The position numbers were made by a program, and so were the translations under genes. A DNA stretch of 39,235 nucleotides, from IMG/VR virus record IMGVR_UViG_3300005264_000049, positions 1 to 39,235 of that record. One strand, given 5' to 3'. This stretch comes from a virus. Positions 7,718-15,153 of the stretch are shown one piece after another. The notes beneath the pieces were generated by a model that saw only the letters and a list, made by a program, of their open reading frames with translations, searched no databases and was not told the origin of the DNA. Each line of letters begins with the position of its first letter. Positions within the stretch are counted from its first letter, which is position 1.

Positions 7718-8152
7718 ATGATTAATAGAAATATGAGTTATTTCATGGACGCGGATCTAAATAAAGAGTTTGAAGAAGTCGAGATTAAAGGTATAGACCT
7801 ATTCAAAAATGAAAAAGGTGAAAATATACCGTGGATAGTTAAACCGCTTGAAATGAGCGATATAGAAGCCATAAGAGAAGCTAACACATCTAAGAAGAAA
7901 AAAGGGAAAGGATATATCAAAGAACTTGACGAGAAAAGATTTGGAAATACAATTATACTAGATAGCATAATTTTCCCTGATTTCAAAAATAAAGAGTGGT
8001 TAGCAAAAGAAAAGTTACTAGATCCAATCGAATTAATGTTAAAAGTTCTTAAGAAACCTACTCATTATGCGTCTATTTCAGATCAGATATTAGTAATGAA
8101 TGGAATGAAAGAGAATGATGAAGAGGATGATATTCAAGCAGCAAAAAACTAA
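7718..8152 (+). CDS. xkdN: Tail assembly chaperone, zero-frame product (XkdN-like)
   Basis: A 144-residue acidic protein between the tube and tape-measure genes, the fixed place of the tail chaperone. It has FEEVEIKGIDLFKNE, WIVKPLEMSDIEAIREA and a basic KKKKGK patch, and ends in a very acidic stretch before AAKN. The terminal codons GCA AAA AAC TAA contain a classic -1 slippery heptamer, so this is expected to be the short member of a G/GT-type chaperone pair. Confidence 0.8.
   Translation: MINRNMSYFMDADLNKEFEEVEIKGIDLFKNEKGENIPWIVKPLEMSDIEAIREANTSKKKKGKGYIKELDEKRFGNTIILDSIIFPDFKNKEWLAKEKLLDPIELMLKVLKKPTHYASISDQILVMNGMKENDEEDDIQAAKN
8143..8149 (+). promoter_or_regulatory. -1 programmed frameshift slippery site A AAA AAC
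   Basis: The heptamer AAAAAAC sits in the correct zero-frame phase (GCA AAA AAC), directly before the TAA TAA stops of the chaperone gene. Slippage by one base leads into an open frame of 57 codons (8149-8319) that has no start of its own. A GGGGGTG stretch follows at about 8157-8163; I did not find a clear pseudoknot by eye. Confidence 0.75.
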
Positions 8153-8319
8153 TAAGTGGGGGTGATATTGAAGCGGTGTATGCACATCATGCTTGGCATC
8201 GAACAAATATGCCACCACATGAATATTATGCTCGTAGTGATAGAGAAAAAGCTTTTATGATGGCCTCAATCGATTTAATAATAAAAGAAGAAACAAAAGC
8301 AGCCAATAAGGCGAAATAA
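8149..8319 (+). CDS. Tail chaperone frameshift extension (GT-like, joined to 7718-8149)
   Basis: Read in the -1 frame after AAAAAAC, this adds 56 residues beginning LISGGDIEAVYAHHAWHR and ending ANKAK. The fused protein would be about 200 residues. HHAWHRTNMPPHEYYARSDREKAF resembles the T domains of phage tail chaperones, which carry a short conserved xxPxExY-like helix and bind the tape measure. No in-frame ATG/GTG/TTG with a ribosome site exists near its beginning, which supports frameshifting over a separate gene. Confidence 0.75.
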   Translation, partial: LISGGDIEAVYAHHAWHRTNMPPHEYYARSDREKAFMMASIDLIIKEETKAANKAK

Positions 8320-8325
8320 AAACTT

Positions 8326-8351
8326 AGAGGGGCTTAATGTCCCTCTTTTTT
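8326..8351 (+). terminator. Weak intrinsic terminator after the tail chaperones
   Basis: AGAGGG (8326-8331) pairs with CCCTCT (8341-8346) around a 9-base loop, followed by a T-run to 8351. The stem is only six pairs, so partial termination is likely before the tape measure. Confidence 0.6.
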
Positions 8352-8372
8352 ATATAAAGGAGGTATAAATAC

Positions 8373-9869
8373 ATGGCAACTTTAACGGCAGTATTCAACG
8401 CAAGGGATAGAATATCAAAAAAAATGGACGCTATGTCTAAAGCTACTAGCAAAGTGACTGATACATTCAAAAATCTTGGTAAAGTAGCGGGAAAAGCACT
8501 TCTAGGAATCGGAGCGGTAGCTACAGGTGTAGCAGTCAAGTCCTTAGCAGACTTTTCTAGTTTTGATCGGGGTATGCGTGAAGTTTGGACACTTCTTCCT
8601 AATATGTCGGAGGAAGCCTTCGGGAGTATGCAAAAAGATGTATTGGAGTTCAGTAAGAAAATGAAAGTCCTTCCGGAAGATACTATACCAGCATTATATC
8701 AGGCAATATCCGCTGGAGTACCAAAAGAAAATGTTTTTGACTTTTTGACAATTGCACAAAAAGCAGCAAAAGGAGGGGTCACGGAATTAGAAACTGCAGT
8801 TGATGGTATTTCATCCGTTATGAATGCGTATGGTGCTGAGGTAATAGGAGCGACCGTGGTATCCGATCTTATGTTTACAGCAGTAAAAAACGGTAAAACA
8901 AGTTTTAGCGAAATGTCATCTTCATTATTCCAAGTTATACCTACAGCAGCGTCATTAGGAGTTGAATTTGGGAATGTAACAGCAGCATTAGCAACTATGA
9001 CAGCTCAAGGTACACCAACCTCGGTAGCGACAAATCAATTAAGGGCAATGTTTACAGAACTTTCAAAATCAGGAAGTGGAGCTGCTAAAAAGTTTGAAGA
9101 ACTTTCTGGGAAAACATTTAAGAAATTTATTTCAGAAGGTGGGAACGTTCAAGGAGCATTGCAAGTAATGGAAAAAGAATCTAATAAATTAAACGTAAGC
9201 ATTAGTGATCTATTCAGCAGTAGTGAGGCTGGTGCAGCAGCATTAGCAGTAACTGGAAAAGGTGCAGAAAGTTTTACAAAGAATTTGAATGACATGGAAA
9301 AAGCAGCAGGTGCAACAGAAACAGCAAACAGTAGAATGGAAGGCGGACTAAGTGATTTATTTCAAAATATTAAAGTCAGAGCAAAAGTAGTGTTCATAGA
9401 ATTAGGGGAGAAGTTAGCACCTGCAATATCAGAACTGGGTGACAAATTCTTGGAAAATTTGCCTAAATTAGAGGAGTTTTTCGCTATATTCTTAGAAAAA
9501 GTGCCTGGAATAGTGGATTCTGTAGTAACTGGATTCAGCAATATGTATGATTCAATATCTAGTGTTATGAATTTCATAAGCGATAATCAATTTTTGATAG
9601 AAACTTTGGTAGTCGTATTTGGTTCGTTAGTTGCGATAGGTGGTGCATTCACGTTAGTTATGACAACTGTAAATAGTTTGATGGCACTATTTGCTTTCAT
9701 AACTTCGCCGATTGGGCTTATAGTTCTAGGAATAACAGCAGCTATAGCATTGTTGTATATAGGATTTAAAAGTGGTTTCTTTGAAAAAATTATAGTTGCA
9801 TTGAAAAAATTGCCTGAAATATTCGTAAATGTATTTAATGGTATAAAAAATACTGTTTTGGCGAACTAG
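8373..9869 (+). CDS. xkdO: Tape measure protein, zero-frame product
   Basis: 498 residues. The N-terminus FNARDRISKKMDAMSKAT, the hydrophobic ALLGIGAVATGVAV, and the TP901-type core (SFDRGMREVWTLLPNM, DTIPALYQAISAGVP, ALATMTAQGTP) identify a TP901-core tape measure. Near the C-terminus there are membrane-like helices (LVVVFGSLVAIGGAFTLVM, then SPIGLIVLGITAAIALLYIGF). The frame ends in TAG at 9867, while the adjacent -1 frame continues with a typical tape-measure tail to 10129. The gene therefore looks shifted near 9845-9860, either by recoding or by an indel. AAGGAGGTATAAATAC precedes the ATG. Confidence 0.85.
   Translation: MATLTAVFNARDRISKKMDAMSKATSKVTDTFKNLGKVAGKALLGIGAVATGVAVKSLADFSSFDRGMREVWTLLPNMSEEAFGSMQKDVLEFSKKMKVLPEDTIPALYQAISAGVPKENVFDFLTIAQKAAKGGVTELETAVDGISSVMNAYGAEVIGATVVSDLMFTAVKNGKTSFSEMSSSLFQVIPTAASLGVEFGNVTAALATMTAQGTPTSVATNQLRAMFTELSKSGSGAAKKFEELSGKTFKKFISEGGNVQGALQVMEKESNKLNVSISDLFSSSEAGAAALAVTGKGAESFTKNLNDMEKAAGATETANSRMEGGLSDLFQNIKVRAKVVFIELGEKLAPAISELGDKFLENLPKLEEFFAIFLEKVPGIVDSVVTGFSNMYDSISSVMNFISDNQFLIETLVVVFGSLVAIGGAFTLVMTTVNSLMALFAFITSPIGLIVLGITAAIALLYIGFKSGFFEKIIVALKKLPEIFVNVFNGIKNTVLAN
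9845..9851 (+). promoter_or_regulatory. Possible -1 slippery site A AAA AAT in the tape measure gene
   Basis: The zero-frame codons ATA AAA AAT contain the heptamer AAAAAAT in slippery phase, six codons before the TAG that ends the 498-residue product. A -1 shift here reads directly into the open frame ending at 10129. The same A6 run is also a likely place for an assembly or mutational indel, so recoding is only one explanation. Confidence 0.4.
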
Positions 9870-10129
9870 GAACTCTAAAATTAAGTAATGAAATGAATAC
9901 AGAAAATGCGAACCAAACTGGAGATCAGTTATCCACAGAAAAAACAAGTACTATGTTAGCAAGTGCTGGAGTTGGAGGAGGTCCTTCTACAGATAACAGT
10001 AAAGTTGTAAATATAACTATAGAAAACATGGGAACCATTACTGCAAACAACAAAGAACAGGCTATGGAAGATATAAAAGAAGTTTTAGAAAGATCTATCG
10101 CAGAAGATGGTAATGGACAAGATTATTAG
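9851..10129 (+). CDS. Tape measure C-terminal segment in the -1 frame
   Basis: Open in the -1 frame from 9839 and probably read after the AAAAAAT site, this segment adds 92 residues. It contains FGELGTLKLSNEMNTENANQ, a glycine/serine linker and the final VNITIENMGTITANNKEQA...EDIKEVLERSI helix, which resembles the C-terminal tail of many tape measures. An internal ATG at 9893 has no good ribosome site. With the upstream part the protein would be about 585 residues, still short for a myovirus, so an internal deletion is possible. Confidence 0.55.
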   Translation, partial: YCFGELGTLKLSNEMNTENANQTGDQLSTEKTSTMLASAGVGGGPSTDNSKVVNITIENMGTITANNKEQAMEDIKEVLERSIAEDGNGQDY

Positions 10130-10135
10130 ATAAAA

Positions 10136-10163
10136 AAAAGGGCTTATTAATAGCCCTTTTTTT
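10136..10163. terminator. Bidirectional intrinsic terminator between tail operon and moron
   Basis: AAAAGGGCT-type arms (10136-10144 and 10152-10160) surround a 7-base loop. There is an A-run on the left and a T-run on the right, so it can stop rightward tail transcription and the leftward two-gene unit that ends at 10162. Confidence 0.8.
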
Positions 10164-10317
10164 ACTTCCTCTTCAACATTTCTTTTCTGTATTCCTTAAA
10201 CTCTTCTCTTTCTTTCTTAATTTCGTCAGCTTTTTTCTTAGCTTGCATGACATTCCCAGCAACTGCACAAACTATAAAAACTACAAATATAGCTACACCT
10301 ATTTCAAAACCATTCAT
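10162..10317 (-). CDS. Small membrane-anchored protein (51 aa), moron gene
   Basis: The start codon at 10317 follows TAGGAGGTAAAATA. The product has one N-terminal hydrophobic helix (EIGVAIFVVFIVCAVAGNV) and a charged lysine-rich coiled tail (KKKADEIKKEREEFKEYRK). The topology resembles small superinfection-exclusion, holin-like or phage membrane proteins, but no family can be named. It is co-oriented with and downstream of the Rha gene and ends inside the bidirectional terminator. Confidence 0.7.
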   Translation of the reverse strand: MNGFEIGVAIFVVFIVCAVAGNVMQAKKKADEIKKEREEFKEYRKEMLKRK

Positions 10318-10328
10318 TATTTTACCTC

Positions 10329-11024
10329 CTATTTTATCAAGATTACGTTAGCATATTTTTCAATATCTTGTTTTGCTATTATATATATTTCTTTATAATG
10401 TAAACCTTCATCCATACTTCTTTTTATAGATTTCTTGCAGATCTCCTCTGCTAGTAATAGTTGATATAATTCCAAAGTGTCCAAAGTTTCTCTTAATTTT
10501 GGTTTACTTAATTGGATGAAATTAAGTGCCTTATATTCCATTTTAGTTATATTCATATAATACATTTTAGCACTTTTGGAACCTTGAGAAGTTGCATAAT
10601 CTACAAAATCTTTGATAGTATCTGTTAGTTCTAATCTAGTATTTTTACCTAGTTCCCTATGTTTCAACCATTCAACATTTTTAGCATTAGTTTGCTGTTT
10701 TAATAACAATTTTTCCATTTTCTCAAATGCGTCTATGAAATTGTTTTGTATTTTATATAGTTTTTCTTTTCTTTTAGGAGTAACATTTGTATTCATTATT
10801 AGAGAAAAGAAACCTTTTTTAGTCATTACAAACATTTTATATTTTCTATTCCTACCGTTTACAAACTCTTCTTCCGAAAACTCACTAATCTGAACAGAGT
10901 TGTGAGATATTAATTCTCTTATATCTCTAAGTACATTTCCGTGTAACATTTCCATCTTTTCAGCAAACATTAAACTGGTGCAATACACTTTACCTCTTTT
11001 CACTTCTACTATTTCATTTTTCAA
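10329..11024 (-). CDS. Rha-family phage regulatory protein (moron)
   Basis: 231 residues. The N-terminal Rha domain reads MKNEIVEVKRGKVYCTSLM, EMLHGNVLRDIREL and FVMTKKGFFSLIMN. Residues about 90-120 are basic and helical, and a C-terminal domain starts near RLELTDTIKDFVDYA. The Rha protein at 35537 has the similar SLTDSIK in the same relative place. Rha proteins act as phage regulators or antirepressors. It is read leftward against the tail operon from its own TTGACT-17-TACAAT promoter and has AAGGAG before the start, which makes a self-contained moron with the small membrane gene. Confidence 0.8.
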   Translation of the reverse strand: MKNEIVEVKRGKVYCTSLMFAEKMEMLHGNVLRDIRELISHNSVQISEFSEEEFVNGRNRKYKMFVMTKKGFFSLIMNTNVTPKRKEKLYKIQNNFIDAFEKMEKLLLKQQTNAKNVEWLKHRELGKNTRLELTDTIKDFVDYATSQGSKSAKMYYMNITKMEYKALNFIQLSKPKLRETLDTLELYQLLLAEEICKKSIKRSMDEGLHYKEIYIIAKQDIEKYANVILIK

Positions 11025-11064
11025 ATCATCAACTCCTTTTTATATAATAATGTTTTATAACTAT

Positions 11065-11093
11065 ATTGTATATCGCAATTATATATAAGTCAA
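11065..11093 (-). promoter_or_regulatory. Leftward promoter of the Rha moron
   Basis: On the minus strand TTGACT (11093-11088), a 17-base spacer and TACAAT (11070-11065), about 40 bases before the Rha start codon. It is divergent from the extended -10 promoter at 11118-11126. Confidence 0.7.
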
Positions 11094-11117
11094 TTATTTT
11101 ATAATAAAAAATAAATG

Positions 11118-11126
11118 TGCTATAAT
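11118..11126 (+). promoter_or_regulatory. Extended -10 promoter restarting the baseplate operon
   Basis: TGC followed by TATAAT (11121-11126) with no convincing -35 box. It lies about 40 bases before the XkdP-like gene and restores rightward transcription after the moron's terminator. Confidence 0.55.
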
Positions 11127-11164
11127 TATAGTATAAAAATAAAACATTGGAGGTGACAAAAGCT

Positions 11165-11797
11165 ATGAAAATACTTGATAGTATAATTTTAAAACAAGAT
11201 AATTTATTTTTTTCTTTTCCATTGCTACCCGAAATTTTCAAAATTGGAAACAGTGCCAATAATAAGACTTACAATATTGAGGGGTTAGGTAACACAACTG
11301 TAATGAAAAGCCCTAATTTACTAGAGTTTTCTTTTTCTTCACACTTTCCAAAGTATTACTTCATTGGGTGTCAGTATGAAAAAATGATGAATCCAAAATT
11401 AGTAGTATTATTACTTGAAAAAATGAAAAGAGAAGGTAAATTAAGGTTAGTAATGCCAGGAACACTAATTAATATGTTGTGTACTATAGACAAATTTAAT
11501 ATTGAAGAAAGGGGAGGAGATGTTGACAGTATATATTTTTCGATATCTTTCAAAGAATACAGAAAAAAAACACCTAGAAAAATCACAGTGAAAAATGGGG
11601 TAGTTCAACTAGATAATAACAAAATAAGAATAAGCGAAAAATCTATAAATACAACTCATGTAGTCACATCAGGTGAAAACTTGTACAAAATTGCACAAAA
11701 AGAATACGGTGATGGTTCAAAATGGGTTGATATTGCTACTAAAAATGGAATAACTTCACCTTACACTATATACGCTAGTCAAAAGTTGGTGTTATAA
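11165..11797 (+). CDS. xkdP: LysM-domain baseplate/tail protein (XkdP-like)
   Basis: ATG at 11165 lies ten bases after GGAGGT; in-frame GTG and TTG upstream overlap the ribosome site. The product has 210 residues. The N-terminal part is beta-rich (SIILKQDNLFFSFPLLPEIF, TTVMKSPNLLEFSFSS), as in XkdP. The C-terminal LysM domain is HVVTSGENLYKIAQKEYGDG...WVDIATKNGI, ending ASQKLVL. It follows the tape measure in PBSX-like operons and is thought to bridge the tail tip. The stop overlaps an ATG (TAATG) at 11797. Confidence 0.8.
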   Translation: MKILDSIILKQDNLFFSFPLLPEIFKIGNSANNKTYNIEGLGNTTVMKSPNLLEFSFSSHFPKYYFIGCQYEKMMNPKLVVLLLEKMKREGKLRLVMPGTLINMLCTIDKFNIEERGGDVDSIYFSISFKEYRKKTPRKITVKNGVVQLDNNKIRISEKSINTTHVVTSGENLYKIAQKEYGDGSKWVDIATKNGITSPYTIYASQKLVL

Positions 11798-11855
11798 TGA
11801 GGATATTATTAGAATTATATTAAAGAACAGTATAAATAATGATGGAGTTAGAAAT
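11797..11855 (+). pseudogene. Remnant of the XkdQ start and lost N-terminal region
   Basis: TAATG at 11795-11799 couples to a new frame that reads MRILLELY and then stops at 11821-11823. MRILLELY is what I expect at the start of an XkdQ-like protein. The downstream body continues in another frame, so an out-of-frame deletion of roughly the first 80 residues, or an assembly error, is inferred. Confidence 0.5.
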
Positions 11856-12572
11856 TTGACTGCTTATGATTTGATGTTTTATTTGAATAAAAATAAAGAC
11901 ACTTTTGTTTTTAGGCAGAAAACAGCTAGTGAGATCTTTAAAGAAGTATGTGAAAGGTTTGAAATGTCTACAGGCACAATCGATAATAGCGTTTATATAA
12001 TCGACAACTTAACTTGTAAGAATAAGAGTGCATATGACATCATGGTAGAGGTTATGGCTATAACTTATAAGAATACTAATAAGAGATACTATGTAAGGGC
12101 GTCTAATGGTTCTGTACACTTTTTGAAACGTAGAAATCAAGCTCAAGTATTAGTTATAGAAACAGAAAATAATCTAAGTGGTTATAATGTTTCGGAAGAT
12201 GCGTCTAATCTCTATAATAGAGTGAAGTTGATAACTACAGCAGGTGCATTAGATCACACTGTAGTGCAGAATGACAAAGTATCCCAACAAAAATACGGAG
12301 TATTGCAATATTTTGAAAGGCAATCAGAATTTATAAGACCATCTGCTACTAAAGGATTGGCAGACGCGATATTAAAAGAAAAAAGTGTATTGAATAAAAA
12401 AATATCTGTTAATTGCGTAGGAGATGATAGCATAATAACTGGTAATGCCGTTATACTGAATATTCCTAATTTAGGAATATCAAAGGCTTTCTATGTAGAT
12501 TCTGATAACCACACTTATGATGATGGACATCACGAAATGACGCTTAACTTAACAGAGACAAATGAGGTGTAA
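11856..12572 (+). CDS. xkdQ: Baseplate hub protein XkdQ-like, N-terminally truncated
   Basis: 238 residues if begun at TTG 11856, which has GGAG seven bases upstream; the frame is open back to at least 11766. The sequence TAYDLMFYLNKNKDTFVFRQKTASEIFKEV corresponds to the middle of XkdQ/YqbQ-type hub proteins. It continues through SAYDIMVEVM and SGYNVSEDASNLYNRVKL to the C-terminal ITGNAVILNIPNLGISKAFYV. Family members normally have an extra N-terminal domain, which is missing here. Whether this shortened protein works in a baseplate is uncertain. Confidence 0.7.
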   Translation: MTAYDLMFYLNKNKDTFVFRQKTASEIFKEVCERFEMSTGTIDNSVYIIDNLTCKNKSAYDIMVEVMAITYKNTNKRYYVRASNGSVHFLKRRNQAQVLVIETENNLSGYNVSEDASNLYNRVKLITTAGALDHTVVQNDKVSQQKYGVLQYFERQSEFIRPSATKGLADAILKEKSVLNKKISVNCVGDDSIITGNAVILNIPNLGISKAFYVDSDNHTYDDGHHEMTLNLTETNEV

Positions 12573-12573
12573 T

Positions 12574-13074
12574 ATGAAAAATTTGATACAACAGATAGTC
12601 AAAAATATGCCCAGAGAAATTGAAATATTATCCATGAAAGTTACATCTGCTAATTATGATGATGTGAAAAAACCTTTAATAGAATTAGTAGATTTGGTAG
12701 ATGAAAAAAATATAGCAGGCCCCGAAAACGTAATAATTCCTGAAAAATTAAGTATCTATACAAAAGAGTTTGATATGGAAGCTATATTAAATGGGGCAAC
12801 TAGTGGAGGATTTTCCTTTGAAAACGGCACACTAGCAGGGGCAACCGCTAAAGAATTGCCGTCATTAACACATGAACACTTATACGCTAATATGTTAGCA
12901 CCTTTAGCTTTAAATGGGGGCGATTCAACGATAAACAGCTTTGACTTCACAATAAAAAAAACAGATAAAGGTATAATAACAATTTATAATGATTTAAAAG
13001 TTGGTGATATAGTGACTGTAATTGCTTTTAATCAGGCAAATTCATATTATATAATGGACAGGGAGGTGTACTAG
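12574..13074 (+). CDS. xkdR: Baseplate protein XkdR-like (DUF2577 type)
   Basis: ATG at 12574 follows GAGGTGTA at the end of the XkdQ frame. The product has 166 residues: an N-terminal helix (MKNLIQQIVKNMPREIEI), a strand-rich middle with LSIYTKEFDM, and ITIYNDLKVGDIVTVIAFNQANSYYIMDR near the end. That last part is the typical hydrophobic OB-like C-terminus of DUF2577 proteins. It lies between the XkdQ-like and XkdS-like genes and overlaps neither. Confidence 0.65.
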   Translation: MKNLIQQIVKNMPREIEILSMKVTSANYDDVKKPLIELVDLVDEKNIAGPENVIIPEKLSIYTKEFDMEAILNGATSGGFSFENGTLAGATAKELPSLTHEHLYANMLAPLALNGGDSTINSFDFTIKKTDKGIITIYNDLKVGDIVTVIAFNQANSYYIMDREVY

Positions 13075-13076
13075 TA

Positions 13077-13481
13077 ATGGCAGGATTATCACCTGATATA
13101 GACTTAAATATAAGCAATACCACGACAGAAATAGAAACTTCGAAAACTTATAATTTAGATTTTTCTACAGGTAGAATAATAGGGAACATAGAAGAAATTA
13201 AAGCTATAGAACAATTCATAGAGAAAGCTATCATAACCGCAAGGGAAGTATTTTTGATATATGATACAAATTATGGATCAGATATTTCAGATATATTGAG
13301 TGTAGGTGGTTCAGAATCATATTTAGGAGCTGAATTAACTAGAGTTATAACAGAAGCATTAGAATATGATGAAAGGATAACAGAAGTTAGAGATTTTTCT
13401 TTTAATTTTCAATTTGATGAAGGATATGTAACTTTCACGGTAGATACAATTTTTGGTGAAATAAAGGGGGTGACACTATAA
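13077..13481 (+). CDS. xkdS: Baseplate wedge protein XkdS-like (DUF2634/gp25-like)
   Basis: 134 residues. AIEQFIEKAIITAREVFLIYDTNYGSDISDIL is the diagnostic gp25/XkdS core: a helix, then IYxxxYGSD. The C-terminal VRDFSFNFQFDEGYVTFTVDT is the paired-strand end. GGGAGGTG precedes the ATG, and the following baseplate J gene starts one base after the stop. Role: links the tail tube base to the baseplate wedges. Confidence 0.78.
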   Translation: MAGLSPDIDLNISNTTTEIETSKTYNLDFSTGRIIGNIEEIKAIEQFIEKAIITAREVFLIYDTNYGSDISDILSVGGSESYLGAELTRVITEALEYDERITEVRDFSFNFQFDEGYVTFTVDTIFGEIKGVTL

Positions 13482-13482
13482 A

Positions 13483-14526
13483 ATGGCTTATCCAACAAAT
13501 ACAGATCAAGCTAGTATAATAGAATACTTATTGGCACAAACCGTAGGGGTAGATACAAGACAGGGATCAATAATATATGACGCGTTAGCTCCAGGATCGC
13601 ATCTAGCTGCACAACAATATATAGATCTACAAATCACACAGGACGCAGGGTTATTAGATACTTCATTCAGCCCGATTTTGCCTTTACTTTGTAATCAATT
13701 TGGAGTAGAACAAAGAGCAGCAGTGAAATCAGAAAGGGAATTTATTTTCACGGGAACAGAACCAGGAACAGGGACAAGATATTTTGCAGATGATATTTAT
13801 TGGGTGAAACTAGATAACGGTAATGTCGAATGTGAAACAACAGGAGTTACAGGGAATCTAGCAAGTGTAGGGACACAATTAGTTCCTGTATTAACTCAAA
13901 CAGGACTTACTAGTTCAAGTCTGGGTGATATAGTTATCCCTGGATCTGAAATTGAAGATGATGAAATATTGAGAGAAAGAACAAAACAATCAATAGCGGA
14001 TCCGCAACTAAATTCCAATAAAGCTCAAGTGAAATTTTGGTGTGAAGAAGTGGAAGGAATAGGATTAGCAAGAATATTATCACTTTGGGATGGAGCAAAT
14101 ACAGTTAAGGCAGTATTGCTAGACAGTTCATTTCAACCTGCATCAGTTGAATTAGTAGATGAAGTTCAAGAGTTAATAGATCCTAACTCATTAGGGTTAG
14201 GAGAAGGATTGGCAGATATAGGGCTTATATTTACGGCAGCAACAGCAGGACAAACCGATATTGATGTATCAGCTACAGTCGTATTAGAAGACGGTTTCAC
14301 TATAATTAATGCAAAAAATGAATTTGAACTAAAATTAATCGGCTATTTAAAAGATGTAACAAAACTAGATGTACAAGAAGTTTCTTATAATTTCATAGGT
14401 GCATTGATAATAAATTCAGATTCAATAAAAGATTATTCAAATCTTACCTTAAATGGTGGATCTGTAAATGTAGCAATAACTAATGAAAATGCAGGTGTGG
14501 TAGGAACAACCACATTCACGGAATAG
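13483..14526 (+). CDS. xkdT: Baseplate J-like protein (XkdT)
   Basis: 347 residues. The N-terminus is DTRQGSIIYDALAPGSHLAAQQYIDL. The central baseplate-J signature is PGSEIEDDEILRERTKQSIADPQLNSN followed by VEGIGLARIL. The C-terminal half has GLGEGLADIG and a DVSATVVLEDG strand pair. It lies next to the XkdS-like and XkdU-like genes. It forms the wedge that triggers sheath contraction. Family assignment is firm. Confidence 0.87.
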   Translation: MAYPTNTDQASIIEYLLAQTVGVDTRQGSIIYDALAPGSHLAAQQYIDLQITQDAGLLDTSFSPILPLLCNQFGVEQRAAVKSEREFIFTGTEPGTGTRYFADDIYWVKLDNGNVECETTGVTGNLASVGTQLVPVLTQTGLTSSSLGDIVIPGSEIEDDEILRERTKQSIADPQLNSNKAQVKFWCEEVEGIGLARILSLWDGANTVKAVLLDSSFQPASVELVDEVQELIDPNSLGLGEGLADIGLIFTAATAGQTDIDVSATVVLEDGFTIINAKNEFELKLIGYLKDVTKLDVQEVSYNFIGALIINSDSIKDYSNLTLNGGSVNVAITNENAGVVGTTTFTE

Positions 14527-14535
14527 GTGATGTAG

Positions 14536-15153
14536 ATGGATAATTTCAAAGAATTACAGAGTTATCAACCTGATTATTACAAAGAAATAATCGAAATGAT
14601 AGAGATTTTAAAGTCTCAAGGTGCAGTTTTTGACGATATAGCAGCACAAAACATAATAGTTAGAAATAACTTTGCAATATCTACAATGGATTTAACAACA
14701 ACTATTCGTTGGGAGCAATTTCTCAATGTTACACATGAGGCAATGCAAACACTAGAGGACAGAAGGCATAATATATACAATTTATTGAATCCTGAAAAAA
14801 TGAGCAAAACTTATATAGAAAAGATATTCTCAAGATATGCAACTTATATACCCAGTATTTCTTTTGAAAATTCAACTATTTATATTGATTATGTAGAAAG
14901 CAACGATATAACTAGAAATCTAGCTAATATATTTAAAATATTAAATCAAAGAAAACCTGCACACTTAGGATTATTAATATCTACGTTCACAACTTGGATG
15001 CAATCAGAGAAAACAACAGGATTTATAAACGGTTCACAGACTAATGAGAGAGATTTTGTATTAAGTGATGATTTTATTTTTTCAGAAGATTTTTTTCTTA
15101 GAGATAGAATAGGTCATTCCAATCAATCCAAATTAAACGAGGGGGAAGAATAA
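14536..15153 (+). CDS. xkdU: Tail protein XkdU/YmfQ-like (DUF2313 type)
   Basis: 205 residues. It starts with a coil (LQSYQPDYYKEIIEMIEILKS) and has TTTIRWEQFLNV, RRHNIYNLLNPEKMSKTYIE and ILNQRKPAHLGLLI. The order helix, IxxWE, DRR, then KPAH resembles the YmfQ-type proteins that follow baseplate J. The last 40 residues are acidic and variable. AGGTGATGTAG lies before the ATG. Role: attaches fibres to the wedge, by homology. Confidence 0.75.
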   Translation: MDNFKELQSYQPDYYKEIIEMIEILKSQGAVFDDIAAQNIIVRNNFAISTMDLTTTIRWEQFLNVTHEAMQTLEDRRHNIYNLLNPEKMSKTYIEKIFSRYATYIPSISFENSTIYIDYVESNDITRNLANIFKILNQRKPAHLGLLISTFTTWMQSEKTTGFINGSQTNERDFVLSDDFIFSEDFFLRDRIGHSNQSKLNEGEE

